The translations under genes were made by a program, and so were the position numbers. Source: Pseudomonadota bacterium (GTDB lineage: Bacteria > Myxococcota_A > Polyangia > Polyangiales > Polyangiaceae). Taken from it: DNA of 64,000 bases. Positions 1-8,455 of this stretch are shown here, piece by piece. How positions within the stretch are numbered: the first letter of the stretch is position 1; each line of letters starts with the position of its first letter. The notes below the pieces were generated by a model. The model was not told where the DNA came from. It did not search any database and was given only the letters and a program-made list of their open reading frames with translations. The stretch is from positions 62,001 through 126,000 of the forward strand of contig JAEWRL010000097.1 in assembly GCA_023398955.1 (NCBI GenBank), in the 5' to 3' direction.

Positions 1-1359
1 CTTCTGATAGGCGTTGAGCGCGATCGTACCTACGGAGGGCTTTCCCAGCTCGACCCGCTTCTCCTTGGATTCGATGCCGTGATCGATGGCATTGCGGATC
101 ATGTGCATCAGAGGGTCACTCAGCTCTTCGACGATGAGCTTGTCGATCTCCGTCTCCGCGCCGGTGATCACCAGCCGAATCTCTTTGCCGCGGTCGCGGC
201 TGATCTGGCGGGCGACCCGCGCCAGTCGGTCGAAGATTTGACCCAGCGGTACCATGCGCACGTCGAGAATCCCGTCCTGCATTTCGCTGAGACGGCGATC
301 GAACGCGCGCTCCAGTCGCTGTAGGTCGAGGCCGAGCTTCCGCTGGCCCTCTGAACGTAGGCGCTCCGACAGCCGGGACAGGCTGACCCGCACGATGCTC
401 AGCTCTCCGACGAGATTCATCAGATGATCCAGGCGCCGGATGTCGACACGCACCGTCTGGGACAGCGAGCGGAGCGAGCCGGACACGAGCTGCGCTGCGA
501 CGTCGACGACCTCTTTCGCGAGGGGCATCTGAGAGGGCGCGGCGTTCGGCAGCGCCGACTCCGCCCGCAGCCCCGCCGGTTCAGGAGCGCTCGGAGCGCT
601 TGGCGTCGCCGGCTGCTTTCTCGGGACCTCCTCGACGAAGACCTGATCGCTCCCGAGCGCAGTGGAGATCGTCTCGAAGTCCTGGCTAGAAGCCAAGAGG
701 ATGTCGAGCTGAATCCGATCGACGCTCGTCGACTCCCCGGTGGGAAGATAGGTGATAATCTCCCCGAACTGCTTCGCGCTGTCCTTCGTCTCCTCCAAGG
801 CCCTGTCGATGGAGGCGAGATCGAAGTCCACCCGCAGGCGATACAAGCGAACACCCGCTTGGATGTTGGCGGTCAGGCGGTGTTCTTCGTACTCCGTGAG
901 GACCGAGAGTACGCTTTGGTCCAGAGCGTACTCGGCTCGGACTTCCTTGGCAGGAGCGCCTGGCTGATCCTTCACTAGGGAGAGCTTGCGAATGAACTCG
1001 TCCGCGTCCCCCGCGTCAGCGGTGCCCCGGCGCTCGTCGCCCAAGATCTTGCTGAAGGTCTCAACCGCCGCGAACAGCAGATCGAGCACATCCTGCGATA
1101 GCGAAAGCCTGCCAAGACGCAGGTCATCGAGCATGTCCTCGAGTCGGTGAGCTATCCGTCCGAGGGTGGTGGCGCCAAACAGCCCTGCGAGCCCCTTCAA
1201 CGTGTGGATTGCGCGAAAAGCCTCGTTGACCGTCGAAGGATCCACGGCACCCTTGCGTGAGGTCTCATCGAGCTCCAGGAGGTTCTTCGAGAAGGACTCT
1301 ACCAACTCCTGAGCTTCAGAGAAGAACTCCTCCTTCGCCTTGTCGAACTGCTCCGTCAT
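1..1359 (-). CDS. cheA: CheA-type chemotaxis histidine kinase (3' end outside window)
   Basis: Hybrid-less CheA kinase that autophosphorylates an Hpt histidine and passes phosphate to response regulators. I read 453 codons on the minus strand. An N-terminal Hpt domain has the motif HTLKG (His about residue 52), followed by an acidic/Pro linker, a dimerisation region and the start of the HATPase domain with an N-box (HMIRNAIDHGIE). The reading frame runs off the left edge, so the rest of the ATPase and the CheW-like domain are not visible. The ATG at 1357-1359 overlaps the TGA of the upstream response regulator as ATGA, so the two are translationally coupled. The regulator is its probable partner. 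Which behaviour (motility, development) it controls cannot be told. Confidence 0.9.
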   Translation of the reverse strand, partial: MTEQFDKAKEEFFSEAQELVESFSKNLLELDETSRKGAVDPSTVNEAFRAIHTLKGLAGLFGATTLGRIAHRLEDMLDDLRLGRLSLSQDVLDLLFAAVETFSKILGDERRGTADAGDADEFIRKLSLVKDQPGAPAKEVRAEYALDQSVLSVLTEYEEHRLTANIQAGVRLYRLRVDFDLASIDRALEETKDSAKQFGEIITYLPTGESTSVDRIQLDILLASSQDFETISTALGSDQVFVEEVPRKQPATPSAPSAPEPAGLRAESALPNAAPSQMPLAKEVVDVAAQLVSGSLRSLSQTVRVDIRRLDHLMNLVGELSIVRVSLSRLSERLRSEGQRKLGLDLQRLERAFDRRLSEMQDGILDVRMVPLGQIFDRLARVARQISRDRGKEIRLVITGAETEIDKLIVEELSDPLMHMIRNAIDHGIESKEKRVELGKPSVGTIALNAYQK

Positions 1360-1745
1360 GAATCACCGCGACGTCCAAGCACGTCCATGACCAAGCTGCA
1401 CAGCTGGTCGGGCGTGAACGGCTTGGTGAGGTAGCCACGGGCACCGAGGGCGAGCCCACGCTCTCTGTCGCGCTCGGATGCTTGCGTGGAAATGACGAGC
1501 ACCGGCGTGCTTCGGTGCTGGTCGCTCGTCGCGATGAAGCGCATCAGCTCGAGGCCGTTGATATCGGGCATGTTGATGTCCGTGATCACGAGGTCGTATT
1601 GGCCCCGCGGCAGCATGCGCAACGCGTCGAACCCGCTACCCGCTTCCTCTACGGTGACCTCGCCCAGGCCGTCGCACGTCTCCAACGCTGCGCGCACGAA
1701 CGAGCGCATGCTAGACGAGTCTTCCACCACCAAGATGCGCGCCAT
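1356..1745 (-). CDS. CheY-like single-domain response regulator
   Basis: A 129-residue receiver domain without an output domain. Acidic pocket E8-D9, phosphoacceptor D56 in the VITDINMPD stretch, Thr87 and K108 in LTKPF are all present, so it should be phosphorylatable. It is the first gene of a two-gene unit with the CheA-like kinase downstream (4-bp ATGA overlap) and is its likely substrate. It resembles CheY or other diffusible regulators; the target (flagellar-type motor, gliding or development) is not given by the sequence. Confidence 0.93.
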   Translation of the reverse strand: MARILVVEDSSSMRSFVRAALETCDGLGEVTVEEAGSGFDALRMLPRGQYDLVITDINMPDINGLELMRFIATSDQHRSTPVLVISTQASERDRERGLALGARGYLTKPFTPDQLCSLVMDVLGRRGDS

Positions 1746-2222
1746 CAGGCTACCGTACTCCTCTGCTCGGTTGGCGTCGTCCGTTCACTCATGGCTGACC
1801 GATGGGCCTTCGCCCTGCCCCATTGTGCCGTCGCCCTCTGGCGTGGCGTCGCGAGCCGTTCACCTCCAGCGCGCGCCACAGGACGAGCAGCGGGGCGTCG
1901 CCTCGCATCGGCAGCCCCGTTACAGCCTCAGCGACGGCTGTTGGTGCCGAAAGGCAGGTGCTGGAGAGCGTTCGCGGCGTCATGCCTGACATTCTCCAGG
2001 ATGGTACGGCCAGGAGCACCCTCGAAACAGTGGTACCGAACATGGAATCTGCCGAACCGGCTCCTCGCCCGCGCCGGCGAAGCATGGGTAAGCCGAAAGA
2101 TGCTCGCGGGGGAGGTCATCGGACCCTCTCCGACCCGTCGACCGTCAGCAGCGTGACGACCCCAACGCCTAGCTTCACGGGAAGACACGAAGCCCTACCT
2201 CCGGCGGCGCGCACGTTCTAAC
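1746..2222. other. Intergenic region, no convincing gene
   Basis: About 480 bases between the divergent response regulator and coiled-coil genes. Several open frames cross it on both strands, but none has a credible start, family resemblance or a Shine-Dalgarno match. It presumably holds both divergent promoters; I could not assign them. Confidence 0.5.
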
Positions 2223-3374
2223 ATGAAGGGTCGAGTGTCGATCTCCGCCAAAGAACCGAGTGTGGGTCCCGCGAAGGCCGGGAGCAGCAGCGAGGAAGGC
2301 CGCGTCCCTGCCTCGGAGGAGCGCAAGCTCGAGTCAGAGACGCGGGAGGGTACGCCCCAGCCGATCCGCGTGGGCGACCTGCTGGCGATCATCGAGTGCA
2401 CGGTGGAGCTCGCCGCCCGCACCGGTGAGATAGGTGACCAGGTGACTGCCGCTCTGGAGCAAGTCGCCACAGGGCTCGAGGGATGGAGCAGCGCCTATCA
2501 TGCCCAAGCGCGGCAGGCCGAGCACCTCACGCGGCGCTGCGAGGAGCTTCTAGCCTCGGCCGCCGAGGAGAAGGGATACCTCATCGATCAGCAGGACCAG
2601 TTCCTCGCCTCCTTGCTGGACGACCACGAGCGTACGGTCGAAGCACTGCAGACCGAGTGCGACCGTGCATGGCGTAAGGTGGGGGAGCTCCAGGCGCGCG
2701 TGGCGACGCGGGACGAGTCGTCTTCTGGGATCGACTCTGCGGTCGCGGACCGGGAGGAGCTATCGCGGGAGGTCCTGCTGCGAGCGAAACAGCAGCGGGA
2801 TGAAGCACAACGACAGACAATCGAGGCGCTCAGCCGGCTCCAATCGGCGCTTGCGGAGCTAGAACGGCTGAAGACGTTCGCTGCTCCGAGCACCCTTCCC
2901 CCAAGCCCCGAACTACCCATCTCACTGCCTCCGGAAGAACCTCTACGAGCGCCCGCCGTACCGAAGGTCGGACACCGGACCCCCTCGACACAGCCCGCCG
3001 GATGGCGGCGCTCGGTCCCCCCGGTGAGGCGCGAGAGCGCCTCGCGCCAAGAAGGTCTGGCAGCGGCAGATTCGCGCATTGGCCATTCGGACGAGACAGC
3101 GAACGGCGACGCTCCGAGCGAAGGCGCGACGGAACCGAACCCAATCACCTTCTCGACCAGTGCGCTGACGGACACGGACGAGCGGAGCCCAACGGGCGAG
3201 CCGGTGGACGTCGCTACGAACAGCCACACGCCGCCACGGGCCGCCGCAGGCGAACACCCGCACCCATCGACCGCCCTCGGAGGCGCCGGAACCTCGAAGG
3301 ACTCCCCGGGCAGCTATTCCATGCCCGCGGCCCGCGCCGCTCGCGGCTCGGACGGCAGCCGTCGCTCGCGATGA
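2223..3374 (+). CDS. Coiled-coil protein of unknown function with disordered tail
   Basis: Not a family I recognise. The 383-residue protein has a charged N-terminus, a long helical, Glu/Gln/Arg-rich coiled-coil-like segment (about residues 50-215) and a Pro/Ser/Thr-rich, low-complexity C-terminal half likely to be disordered. No signal peptide or membrane segment. The stop overlaps the next gene's start as ATGA at 3371-3374, so both are probably one operon. A structural or scaffold role is only a guess. The cheA/cheY-like pair is divergent. Confidence 0.7.
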   Translation: MKGRVSISAKEPSVGPAKAGSSSEEGRVPASEERKLESETREGTPQPIRVGDLLAIIECTVELAARTGEIGDQVTAALEQVATGLEGWSSAYHAQARQAEHLTRRCEELLASAAEEKGYLIDQQDQFLASLLDDHERTVEALQTECDRAWRKVGELQARVATRDESSSGIDSAVADREELSREVLLRAKQQRDEAQRQTIEALSRLQSALAELERLKTFAAPSTLPPSPELPISLPPEEPLRAPAVPKVGHRTPSTQPAGWRRSVPPVRRESASRQEGLAAADSRIGHSDETANGDAPSEGATEPNPITFSTSALTDTDERSPTGEPVDVATNSHTPPRAAAGEHPHPSTALGGAGTSKDSPGSYSMPAARAARGSDGSRRSR

Positions 3375-4216
3375 CTCCCCTCGAAGGGCGATCTCGCGCA
3401 TGGGCCGTGGCCACCCTGTTGGCCTTGGCCTTGGCCTCTCTGTTCTTCACGAAGCTCGCCCTCTTCGTCGGCTTTCTCGTGCTCGTCGTGTGGCTCAGCC
3501 TGTCGCGAGCGGAGCGGAGCCCCTGGACACGAGCGGCCCTCGGGGCGGCGGCGGTGGCAGCCGGCCTGGGGAGCACCCGATTCATCATCAAGGAGGCCGT
3601 GCCGGGCATCGTCCAGGGGGGCAGCATGACCGCCGAGAACAAGGCCGTCAGCATGCTGCGCGAGATCCTGTTCGTTCAAGACGCGATGCGCCGCTACGCC
3701 TACGTCGATCCGGACGGAGACGGCATCGGCTCCGCTGGAAGGATCCTCGAGCTGACAGGGCAGGTCGGTTTGCGGGGAGGAGCTCCGCTGGACCCGGCCC
3801 CGCTGCGCTGGACGGGTGCCACTACCGTCAACACCGCCCTGGGGCCCGCATTGCAGCTGGGCGGCTATCTCTTCGCGGTGTGCCTGCCCTCCGAGGACGG
3901 GTCTTGGACGGCGCACATGCAAGACTCCATCGATGACGAGAGCGCTGAGCGTCGCTTCGTGGCGCACGCCTGGCCTGCCAAAGCAGAGAACCACTTGTTC
4001 CGCGCTTTCTCCATCGATGTTCACGACCGGATCCTCGCTTCTCCGAACCGCCGCGGGCGAGAGCTCGTCTATGTCGGCTCGGCTTCGCCCCCCCCTTGCA
4101 GCGCCGGAGAGGGAGGTCCCGCCTACGAGCCGTGGAGGGGCAAGACGCCACGGACTCGGATTCCTCACGATATCGACGAGGAGAGCAGGGAAACGCCTTT
4201 GCGGGGAAGGCCGTAA
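3371..4216 (+). CDS. Membrane-anchored protein of unknown function (DUF2950-like globular part)
   Basis: 281 residues. The open frame extends upstream to 3002, but the ATG at 3371 is preferred because it overlaps the TGA of the previous gene (ATGA) and coincides with the start of hydrophobic coding sequence. Two N-terminal membrane segments (about residues 12-40 and 50-70) are followed by a globular region with SMLREILFVQDAMRRYAYVD, an acidic DPDGDG loop and a GGYLFAVCLP strand. This layout resembles DUF2950/pilin-like secreted domains. Function is unknown; the confidence reflects gene reality rather than role. Confidence 0.75.
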   Translation: MTPLEGRSRAWAVATLLALALASLFFTKLALFVGFLVLVVWLSLSRAERSPWTRAALGAAAVAAGLGSTRFIIKEAVPGIVQGGSMTAENKAVSMLREILFVQDAMRRYAYVDPDGDGIGSAGRILELTGQVGLRGGAPLDPAPLRWTGATTVNTALGPALQLGGYLFAVCLPSEDGSWTAHMQDSIDDESAERRFVAHAWPAKAENHLFRAFSIDVHDRILASPNRRGRELVYVGSASPPPCSAGEGGPAYEPWRGKTPRTRIPHDIDEESRETPLRGRP

Positions 4217-4296
4217 CGAGCCGCGCACGTTCGTGGGAGCGGGCTGCGGGCTGCGGCCCGCTTTACCGAGACCCGCTGACGCGCCATGATCCGCGG

Positions 4297-4611
4297 GTGT
4301 CGAAATCGGATAGCGAGGCGACCCTGCAAACTTCGGCCACCAGCCCATTAGCGGAGAAGGAGCCGGAACCGCCCGTCGTGGCGCGCATGATCATCGAAAT
4401 CCGCTCGGATGGGCTCAGGACGATCGCTCGCGGAGCCATCGAAGACGCGCACAACGGCGAGCGGGTTACGCTGGAAGCACATGGCAGCTCACCCATGTCG
4501 TTGGCCGCTTCCCTCGCGAAGAATCTGCTCACGACACCGCTGCTGGCCCGGCATGCCTTGGGAAATCTCATCCGGGATCGCATCCGCGGCCGCTTGGGGG
4601 GACGCGGTTGA
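4297..4611 (+). CDS. Small conserved-looking hypothetical protein
   Basis: 104 residues from a GTG at 4297; no ATG lies in frame near it. The body (residues about 27-90) has alternating strand and helix character: ARMIIEIRSDGLRTIARG, then a Ser/Ala/Leu-rich helix, ending in a basic Arg/Gly tail. No family recognised. It follows the membrane protein gene by 80 bases and could be its third operon member. The TGA stop sits inside a 24-bp tandem duplication, so the C-terminal tail may have been remodelled. Confidence 0.5.
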   Translation: MSKSDSEATLQTSATSPLAEKEPEPPVVARMIIEIRSDGLRTIARGAIEDAHNGERVTLEAHGSSPMSLAASLAKNLLTTPLLARHALGNLIRDRIRGRLGGRG

Positions 4612-4637
4612 TGCCGCTTGGGGGGACGCGGTTTGAT
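4589..4637. repeat. 24/25-bp tandem duplication at a stop codon
   Basis: Two adjacent copies beginning GCCGCTTGGGGGGACGCGGT at 4589-4612 and 4613-4637; the second has one extra T. The first copy carries the TGA (4609-4611) of the small hypothetical gene. Confidence 0.9.
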
Positions 4638-4670
4638 CCTGAGTGCACCTTCCGATGCACCACGAGTTCG

Positions 4671-5312
4671 TCACTCCGCAAGCTCGCAGGCGCTCCCCAA
4701 GCGTGAGCCGTTCAGCGCTGCTCGCAGCAAATGTCTCGTCAGCGCTGAGAGCGACCCGTGTCCCGTCTTCGAGAGCAGGGTTCTCACCAGGCTCTTCAAT
4801 GTGTTCTCTGTGACGCCCAGCGTGCCCGTGAGGGCCGCACGCTCCCTCCCCAGTGCCGCCACGACCAGCTCTGTCTCGCGACGAGTCAAGCGGCTGGCCT
4901 TGGAGAGCTCCGAAACGAGGACACTCAGCCGCTGCTCTGCCACTAGCTCGAAAGCCGCCGCGCGTTCGGCAAAGGCGAGCACAGCACCAGCATGCACAGG
5001 CTTGCAGAGGAGCTCGGCGCGCAGCTGGTGGGAGCGGTTGATCGTGTGGGGATCGTGAAAGCCGGTGAGGACCAGCACGGGTAGAAAGGGCCAGCGTTGA
5101 CGGGCGAACTGGACGACATCGAGACCCGAGCCGTCTGGCAGGCCCACATCAACGACGAGGGCTGCGCGGGGCAAAGCCTCGTTGACGGCGTCGATGCCAG
5201 CGCGCAGGGTCGGAGCGACCTCGGTAGGCCGCACCCTTGCTAGCAAGCGCTCGAGCAGTCTCGCGATACCCGGATCGTCTTCGACGACCAGGAAGGTTCC
5301 CGTAGGGTTCAT
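4671..5312 (-). CDS. Response regulator with C-terminal LuxR/FixJ-like helix-turn-helix
   Basis: 213 residues from the ATG at 5312, which has GGAGG about 10 bases upstream; an in-frame ATG at 5354 is less likely. N-terminal receiver: VEDD acidic pocket, phosphoacceptor Asp in VVDVGLPDGSG, Thr in LVLTGFHD and Lys in LLCKPV. The C-terminus (about residues 135-195) has the LTRRETELVVAAL and VTENTLKSLVRTLLSKTG pattern of a LuxR/FixJ-like DNA-binding domain, though it is somewhat divergent. No kinase is adjacent, so it is an orphan. Likely a transcription factor; targets unknown. Confidence 0.85.
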   Translation of the reverse strand: MNPTGTFLVVEDDPGIARLLERLLARVRPTEVAPTLRAGIDAVNEALPRAALVVDVGLPDGSGLDVVQFARQRWPFLPVLVLTGFHDPHTINRSHQLRAELLCKPVHAGAVLAFAERAAAFELVAEQRLSVLVSELSKASRLTRRETELVVAALGRERAALTGTLGVTENTLKSLVRTLLSKTGHGSLSALTRHLLRAALNGSRLGSACELAE

Positions 5313-5489
5313 GGGCACCCGCCTCCAGCTCCCAGCCCGGCGTGAAGGAGCCATTCAGGCTGGCCTCCGCCCACAGCAAGGCAATGCACCTCAAGGCTTC
5401 CCGCCCTCCGCGCTGCTGACGCTAGGGTGCAGCCAACTTCGAGCCATGCTCCTCGCCCCGCACGTGATAGGAACGCACGGAGCGTCCAC

Positions 5490-6638
5490 ATGACAGCCTT
5501 CGAACACGCCGCGAACCCGGGAGAGTTCACCCCGCTAAAGCTTGGCCCGCTCGAGGTCTGGCCGCCGGTGGTGCTGGCTCCAATGGCTGGGGTCACAAAC
5601 TATCCCTTCCGTGCGATCTGTCGGCGCTTTGGCGCTGGCCTTTGCGTCAGCGAGATGATCACTGCGCGCCCCCTTGTCGAAGGCAATAGGAAAACTAGGA
5701 AGCTTGCCGACTTCGGCCCCAACGAGCAACCACGGAGCCTGCAGCTCTATGGGGTCGATCCCCACTACGTGGGAGAGGCTGTGCGTTTGCTCGTGGGTGA
5801 AGGGCGAGTGGATCACATCGACATGAACTTCGGCTGCCCGGTCCGGAAGGTGACCAGCCGTGGCGGTGGGGCCGCTATCCCTCTCAAGGCAAATCTGCTG
5901 CGCGCCATCGTGAAGGCGGCAGTTCGGAACGCGGGGGACGTCCCCGTCACGATGAAATTTCGTTTGGGGATCTCGGACGACCTGCTCACGTTCCGCAAGG
6001 CAGGAGAGATCGCGGAGGGCGAGGGATGCGCGGCCGTGGGCCTGCACGCGCGCACGGCCGCGCAGCTCTACGACGGTGCTGCGCGCTGGACCGCTATCGG
6101 TGAGTTGAAGACACTGCTCGGCATCCCGGTCCTCGGCAACGGAGACATTTGGGAAGCCTGCGACGCTTTGCGCATGATGCGGCAGACCGGCTGTGATGGA
6201 GTGATCATCGGCCGGGGTTGCCTCGGGCGTCCATGGCTGTTCGCTGAGCTCGCACGAGCATTCGAGGGAGAGGCTCCACCACCGCCACCGAAACTGGGAC
6301 TGGTCAGCGAAATCATGCTCGAACACGCGCACGCCCTATCCGAGTGGTGCGGCGAGCGCTCGGGAATGCGTGCATTTCGTCGCCACGCCTCCTGGTACAC
6401 GAAAGGCTTTCGCGGAAGTGCACGGCTTCGCCAGTCGCTCATGGGTATCGAGGTGCTGGAGGATTTGCGCCAGGTGTTGCAGGGGTGTCCCGCCGAAGAA
6501 CCGTTCCCGAGCCACGCCGCGCGCCTCTCCCGAGGCAAGGGAGCCGGCACCCAGCGCGTCGCGCTCCCTCCTGGTTACCTCGATGCCCTCGCTGACTCCA
6601 CACCGCCCGTCGATCTCGACTGGGTCGACGGCGGTTGA
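5490..6638 (+). CDS. dus: tRNA-dihydrouridine synthase (Dus family)
   Basis: FMN-dependent reductase that converts uridine to dihydrouridine in the tRNA D-loop. 382 residues from the ATG at 5490 (upstream in-frame codons lack support). It starts as a TIM barrel with VLAPMAGVTNYPFR, has catalytic Cys in NFGCPVRKV, Lys in MKFRLGI, the HART region and the phosphate-binding GNGDI and IIGRGCLGRPW motifs. Closest in layout to DusB. The C-terminal ~60 residues extend beyond the core. In many proteobacteria dusB precedes fis; here no fis follows. Exact tRNA position specificity (A, B or C) is not certain. Confidence 0.93.
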   Translation: MTAFEHAANPGEFTPLKLGPLEVWPPVVLAPMAGVTNYPFRAICRRFGAGLCVSEMITARPLVEGNRKTRKLADFGPNEQPRSLQLYGVDPHYVGEAVRLLVGEGRVDHIDMNFGCPVRKVTSRGGGAAIPLKANLLRAIVKAAVRNAGDVPVTMKFRLGISDDLLTFRKAGEIAEGEGCAAVGLHARTAAQLYDGAARWTAIGELKTLLGIPVLGNGDIWEACDALRMMRQTGCDGVIIGRGCLGRPWLFAELARAFEGEAPPPPPKLGLVSEIMLEHAHALSEWCGERSGMRAFRRHASWYTKGFRGSARLRQSLMGIEVLEDLRQVLQGCPAEEPFPSHAARLSRGKGAGTQRVALPPGYLDALADSTPPVDLDWVDGG

Positions 6639-6706
6639 CGGGGGTCCAGCCACCGCACCACCTCGAGAAGGCGGCGAAACCCACGGCTGGGACCTAGGCC
6701 GCGGAG

Positions 6707-7066
6707 CTACCAACCTGGCTTGAGACGTTCCAAGGCGCGTCGATCCGCCTTCGTGGGTCGACCCGCACCCCGCGCCCTCACCTCCAACAGCGCCTCCTTG
6801 GGTGGTGGGGGGGGCGAATGGTCTTCATAGAGCGCCCGCGCGAGGGGTGCCCCCAAGCGCTTCTCGGCTAGCGCGAGGACGTCGACGATCAGCAGGCCAC
6901 GCGGGGCGTGTGCTTCCACACGGTCCCCGACACGCAACGGATGGCTCGGCCTCGCGGAGCTGCCATTCAGTTTCACGTGGCCGCCGTTACAGGCGTCCTG
7001 CGCCTGCGTCCGCGTCTTGTAGAGGCGCGCAGCCCAAAGCCACTTGTCGATTCGAACCTGCTCCAT
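6707..7066 (-). CDS. hslR: Hsp15-like S4-domain RNA-binding protein
   Basis: Ribosome-rescue-associated S4 protein; E. coli Hsp15 binds 50S subunits carrying stalled nascent chains. 119 residues from the ATG at 7066; the frame stays open further upstream but the family start is here (MEQVRIDKWLWAARLYKTRT). S4 domain at residues about 5-60 with CNGGHVKLNG and the RVGDRV loop, then a basic Pro/Arg tail. It is divergent from the CYTH gene and convergent with the Dus gene. Confidence 0.9.
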   Translation of the reverse strand: MEQVRIDKWLWAARLYKTRTQAQDACNGGHVKLNGSSARPSHPLRVGDRVEAHAPRGLLIVDVLALAEKRLGAPLARALYEDHSPPPPPKEALLEVRARGAGRPTKADRRALERLKPGW

Positions 7067-7211
7067 TGCCTGAAGCCTACCAGCGCGCGCGCGCTCGGCC
7101 ATGCGGACCGGCGCCGCTGATGGCGGGGGCACTCATCGCACTGCCGGATCAGCGGAATACCGTCCCGAGCGCAGTCTTCCATCTCCGCCTGGATCTGTTT
7201 AGAGTGACGCC

Positions 7212-7715
7212 GTGGGCAAACAGGAAATAGAGCGAAAGTTCTTGGTCGTCGGCGACGGCTGGCCGAGGGACAACGGCGTCGACATCGAGCAAGGATACCT
7301 GCACTCGTCCGAGTCCGTCACCGTGCGAGTGCGGATTGCGGATTGCGTGGGGTGGCTCACCATCAAGGGCAGGCCGAGCGGCCCTGTGCGCGATGAGTTC
7401 GAGTACCAGATCCCTCTCGAGGACGCGCAGGCTCTGCTCGAGCTCTGCGGGAACCGGCGCGTGAAGAAGTGCCGCTACCGGATAGCTCACGGCAACTTCA
7501 CCTGGGAACTCGACGTCTTCGGAGGGGACAACGCTGGGCTCGTCATGGCAGAGATCGAAACTGATTCGGAGGCAGCGTTGGCTCGGGCAGTCGCGCAAAG
7601 GCCCGCCTGGGCAGGACGCGACGTCAGCGAGGATTCTCGATTCCACAACTCGTCCCTCGCAAAGACGCCCTTCGGCACGTGGCCAGAGGCTGAGCGCCAG
7701 GCCCTGGCAGAGTGA
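7212..7715 (+). CDS. CYTH-domain protein (inorganic triphosphatase-like)
   Basis: 167 residues from a GTG at 7212. The N-terminal EIERKFLV is the signature ExExK triphosphate/metal-binding strand of CYTH (adenylate cyclase IV / thiamine triphosphatase / tripolyphosphatase tunnel) enzymes; TVRVRIAD, WLTIKG and WELDVFGG supply further basic and acidic tunnel residues. Similar bacterial proteins hydrolyse tripolyphosphate; the substrate here is unproven. It overlaps the next gene by GTGA at 7712-7715, so the two are cotranscribed. Confidence 0.88.
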   Translation: MGKQEIERKFLVVGDGWPRDNGVDIEQGYLHSSESVTVRVRIADCVGWLTIKGRPSGPVRDEFEYQIPLEDAQALLELCGNRRVKKCRYRIAHGNFTWELDVFGGDNAGLVMAEIETDSEAALARAVAQRPAWAGRDVSEDSRFHNSSLAKTPFGTWPEAERQALAE

Positions 7716-8389
7716 ACTACTTCGGACATGCGGCGGTCGCGGCGCGGTACTCGCAGGATCCCCTGGTGGCTTTGGGAGCCATGCTTCCCGACTTCGTCGG
7801 CTTTCTACGCTGGCCCTTGCCTCCGCTCTCGGACGCATCCCTCAGCGTCGGGGTCGCGCTACACCATGCCACGGATCGCGTCTTTCACCGAACGCCGACC
7901 TTCGTGTCCCTGAACCGAGCCGCCAGCGAGAAACTCGCTGCCCTCTCAGTAGCTCGGGGTCCGGCGCGCGCGACCGCACATGTCGGAGTCGAAATGTTGC
8001 TCGACGCCTGCCTCGCGGCGCGCCGTGAAAGCTGCACGGCGTTCCGCTGTGCCCTCGATGAGGCCAGCGGGGACCATGTCCGTCGCGCGCTCGCGCTGCC
8101 AGCCCAGCATCATCAACGCCTGCTCAACGTCGTCCGCGCCATCAGAGAGCGCGGAGCCGAGGTATGGTCGAGCGAGCCCTCGATCGTCGCACAACGCCTA
8201 GCGCGAACCTTCGCGACGAGGCCACGGCTCCGTCTCGATGACTCCGTCCTGCCCCTGGTCGAATGCTGGCTAGAGAGCGCCTACCTCGAGGTCCAGGCCC
8301 GCTCCATCGACCTGGAGGATGAGCTCCACCGTGGTCTCGCGTCGGAATGGAGCGATCCTGGGAAATCCGGAGCGGCCACCGCAGGTTAA
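7712..8389 (+). CDS. Possible acyl-carrier-protein phosphodiesterase-like protein
   Basis: 225 residues starting at GTG 7712, which overlaps the CYTH stop. The opening MNYFGHAAVAARY...LGAMLPDF resembles AcpH (which starts MNFLAHxxLA...GNLLADF), and HHATDRVFHRTP gives the expected His/Asp cluster. AcpH removes 4'-phosphopantetheine from ACP. The rest is helical and Arg-rich and does not show the full AcpH profile, so the assignment is by layout and may be wrong. The pairing with CYTH is operonic. Confidence 0.55.
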   Translation: MNYFGHAAVAARYSQDPLVALGAMLPDFVGFLRWPLPPLSDASLSVGVALHHATDRVFHRTPTFVSLNRAASEKLAALSVARGPARATAHVGVEMLLDACLAARRESCTAFRCALDEASGDHVRRALALPAQHHQRLLNVVRAIRERGAEVWSSEPSIVAQRLARTFATRPRLRLDDSVLPLVECWLESAYLEVQARSIDLEDELHRGLASEWSDPGKSGAATAG

Positions 8390-8455
8390 ACCAGTTGAAC
8401 CAGGCGCCCACGAAATCGGCGATGCGCGCGGCGGCAGCTGTAGTATGCAGCCGCC

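Noticed and set aside
3314..4348. Minus-strand open frame of 344 codons opposite the membrane-protein gene
   Set aside because: No recognisable domain; the plus-strand frame has membrane helices and operon overlap.
7149..7838. Minus-strand open frame of 229 codons
   Set aside because: Shadow of the CYTH gene with its ExExK signature.
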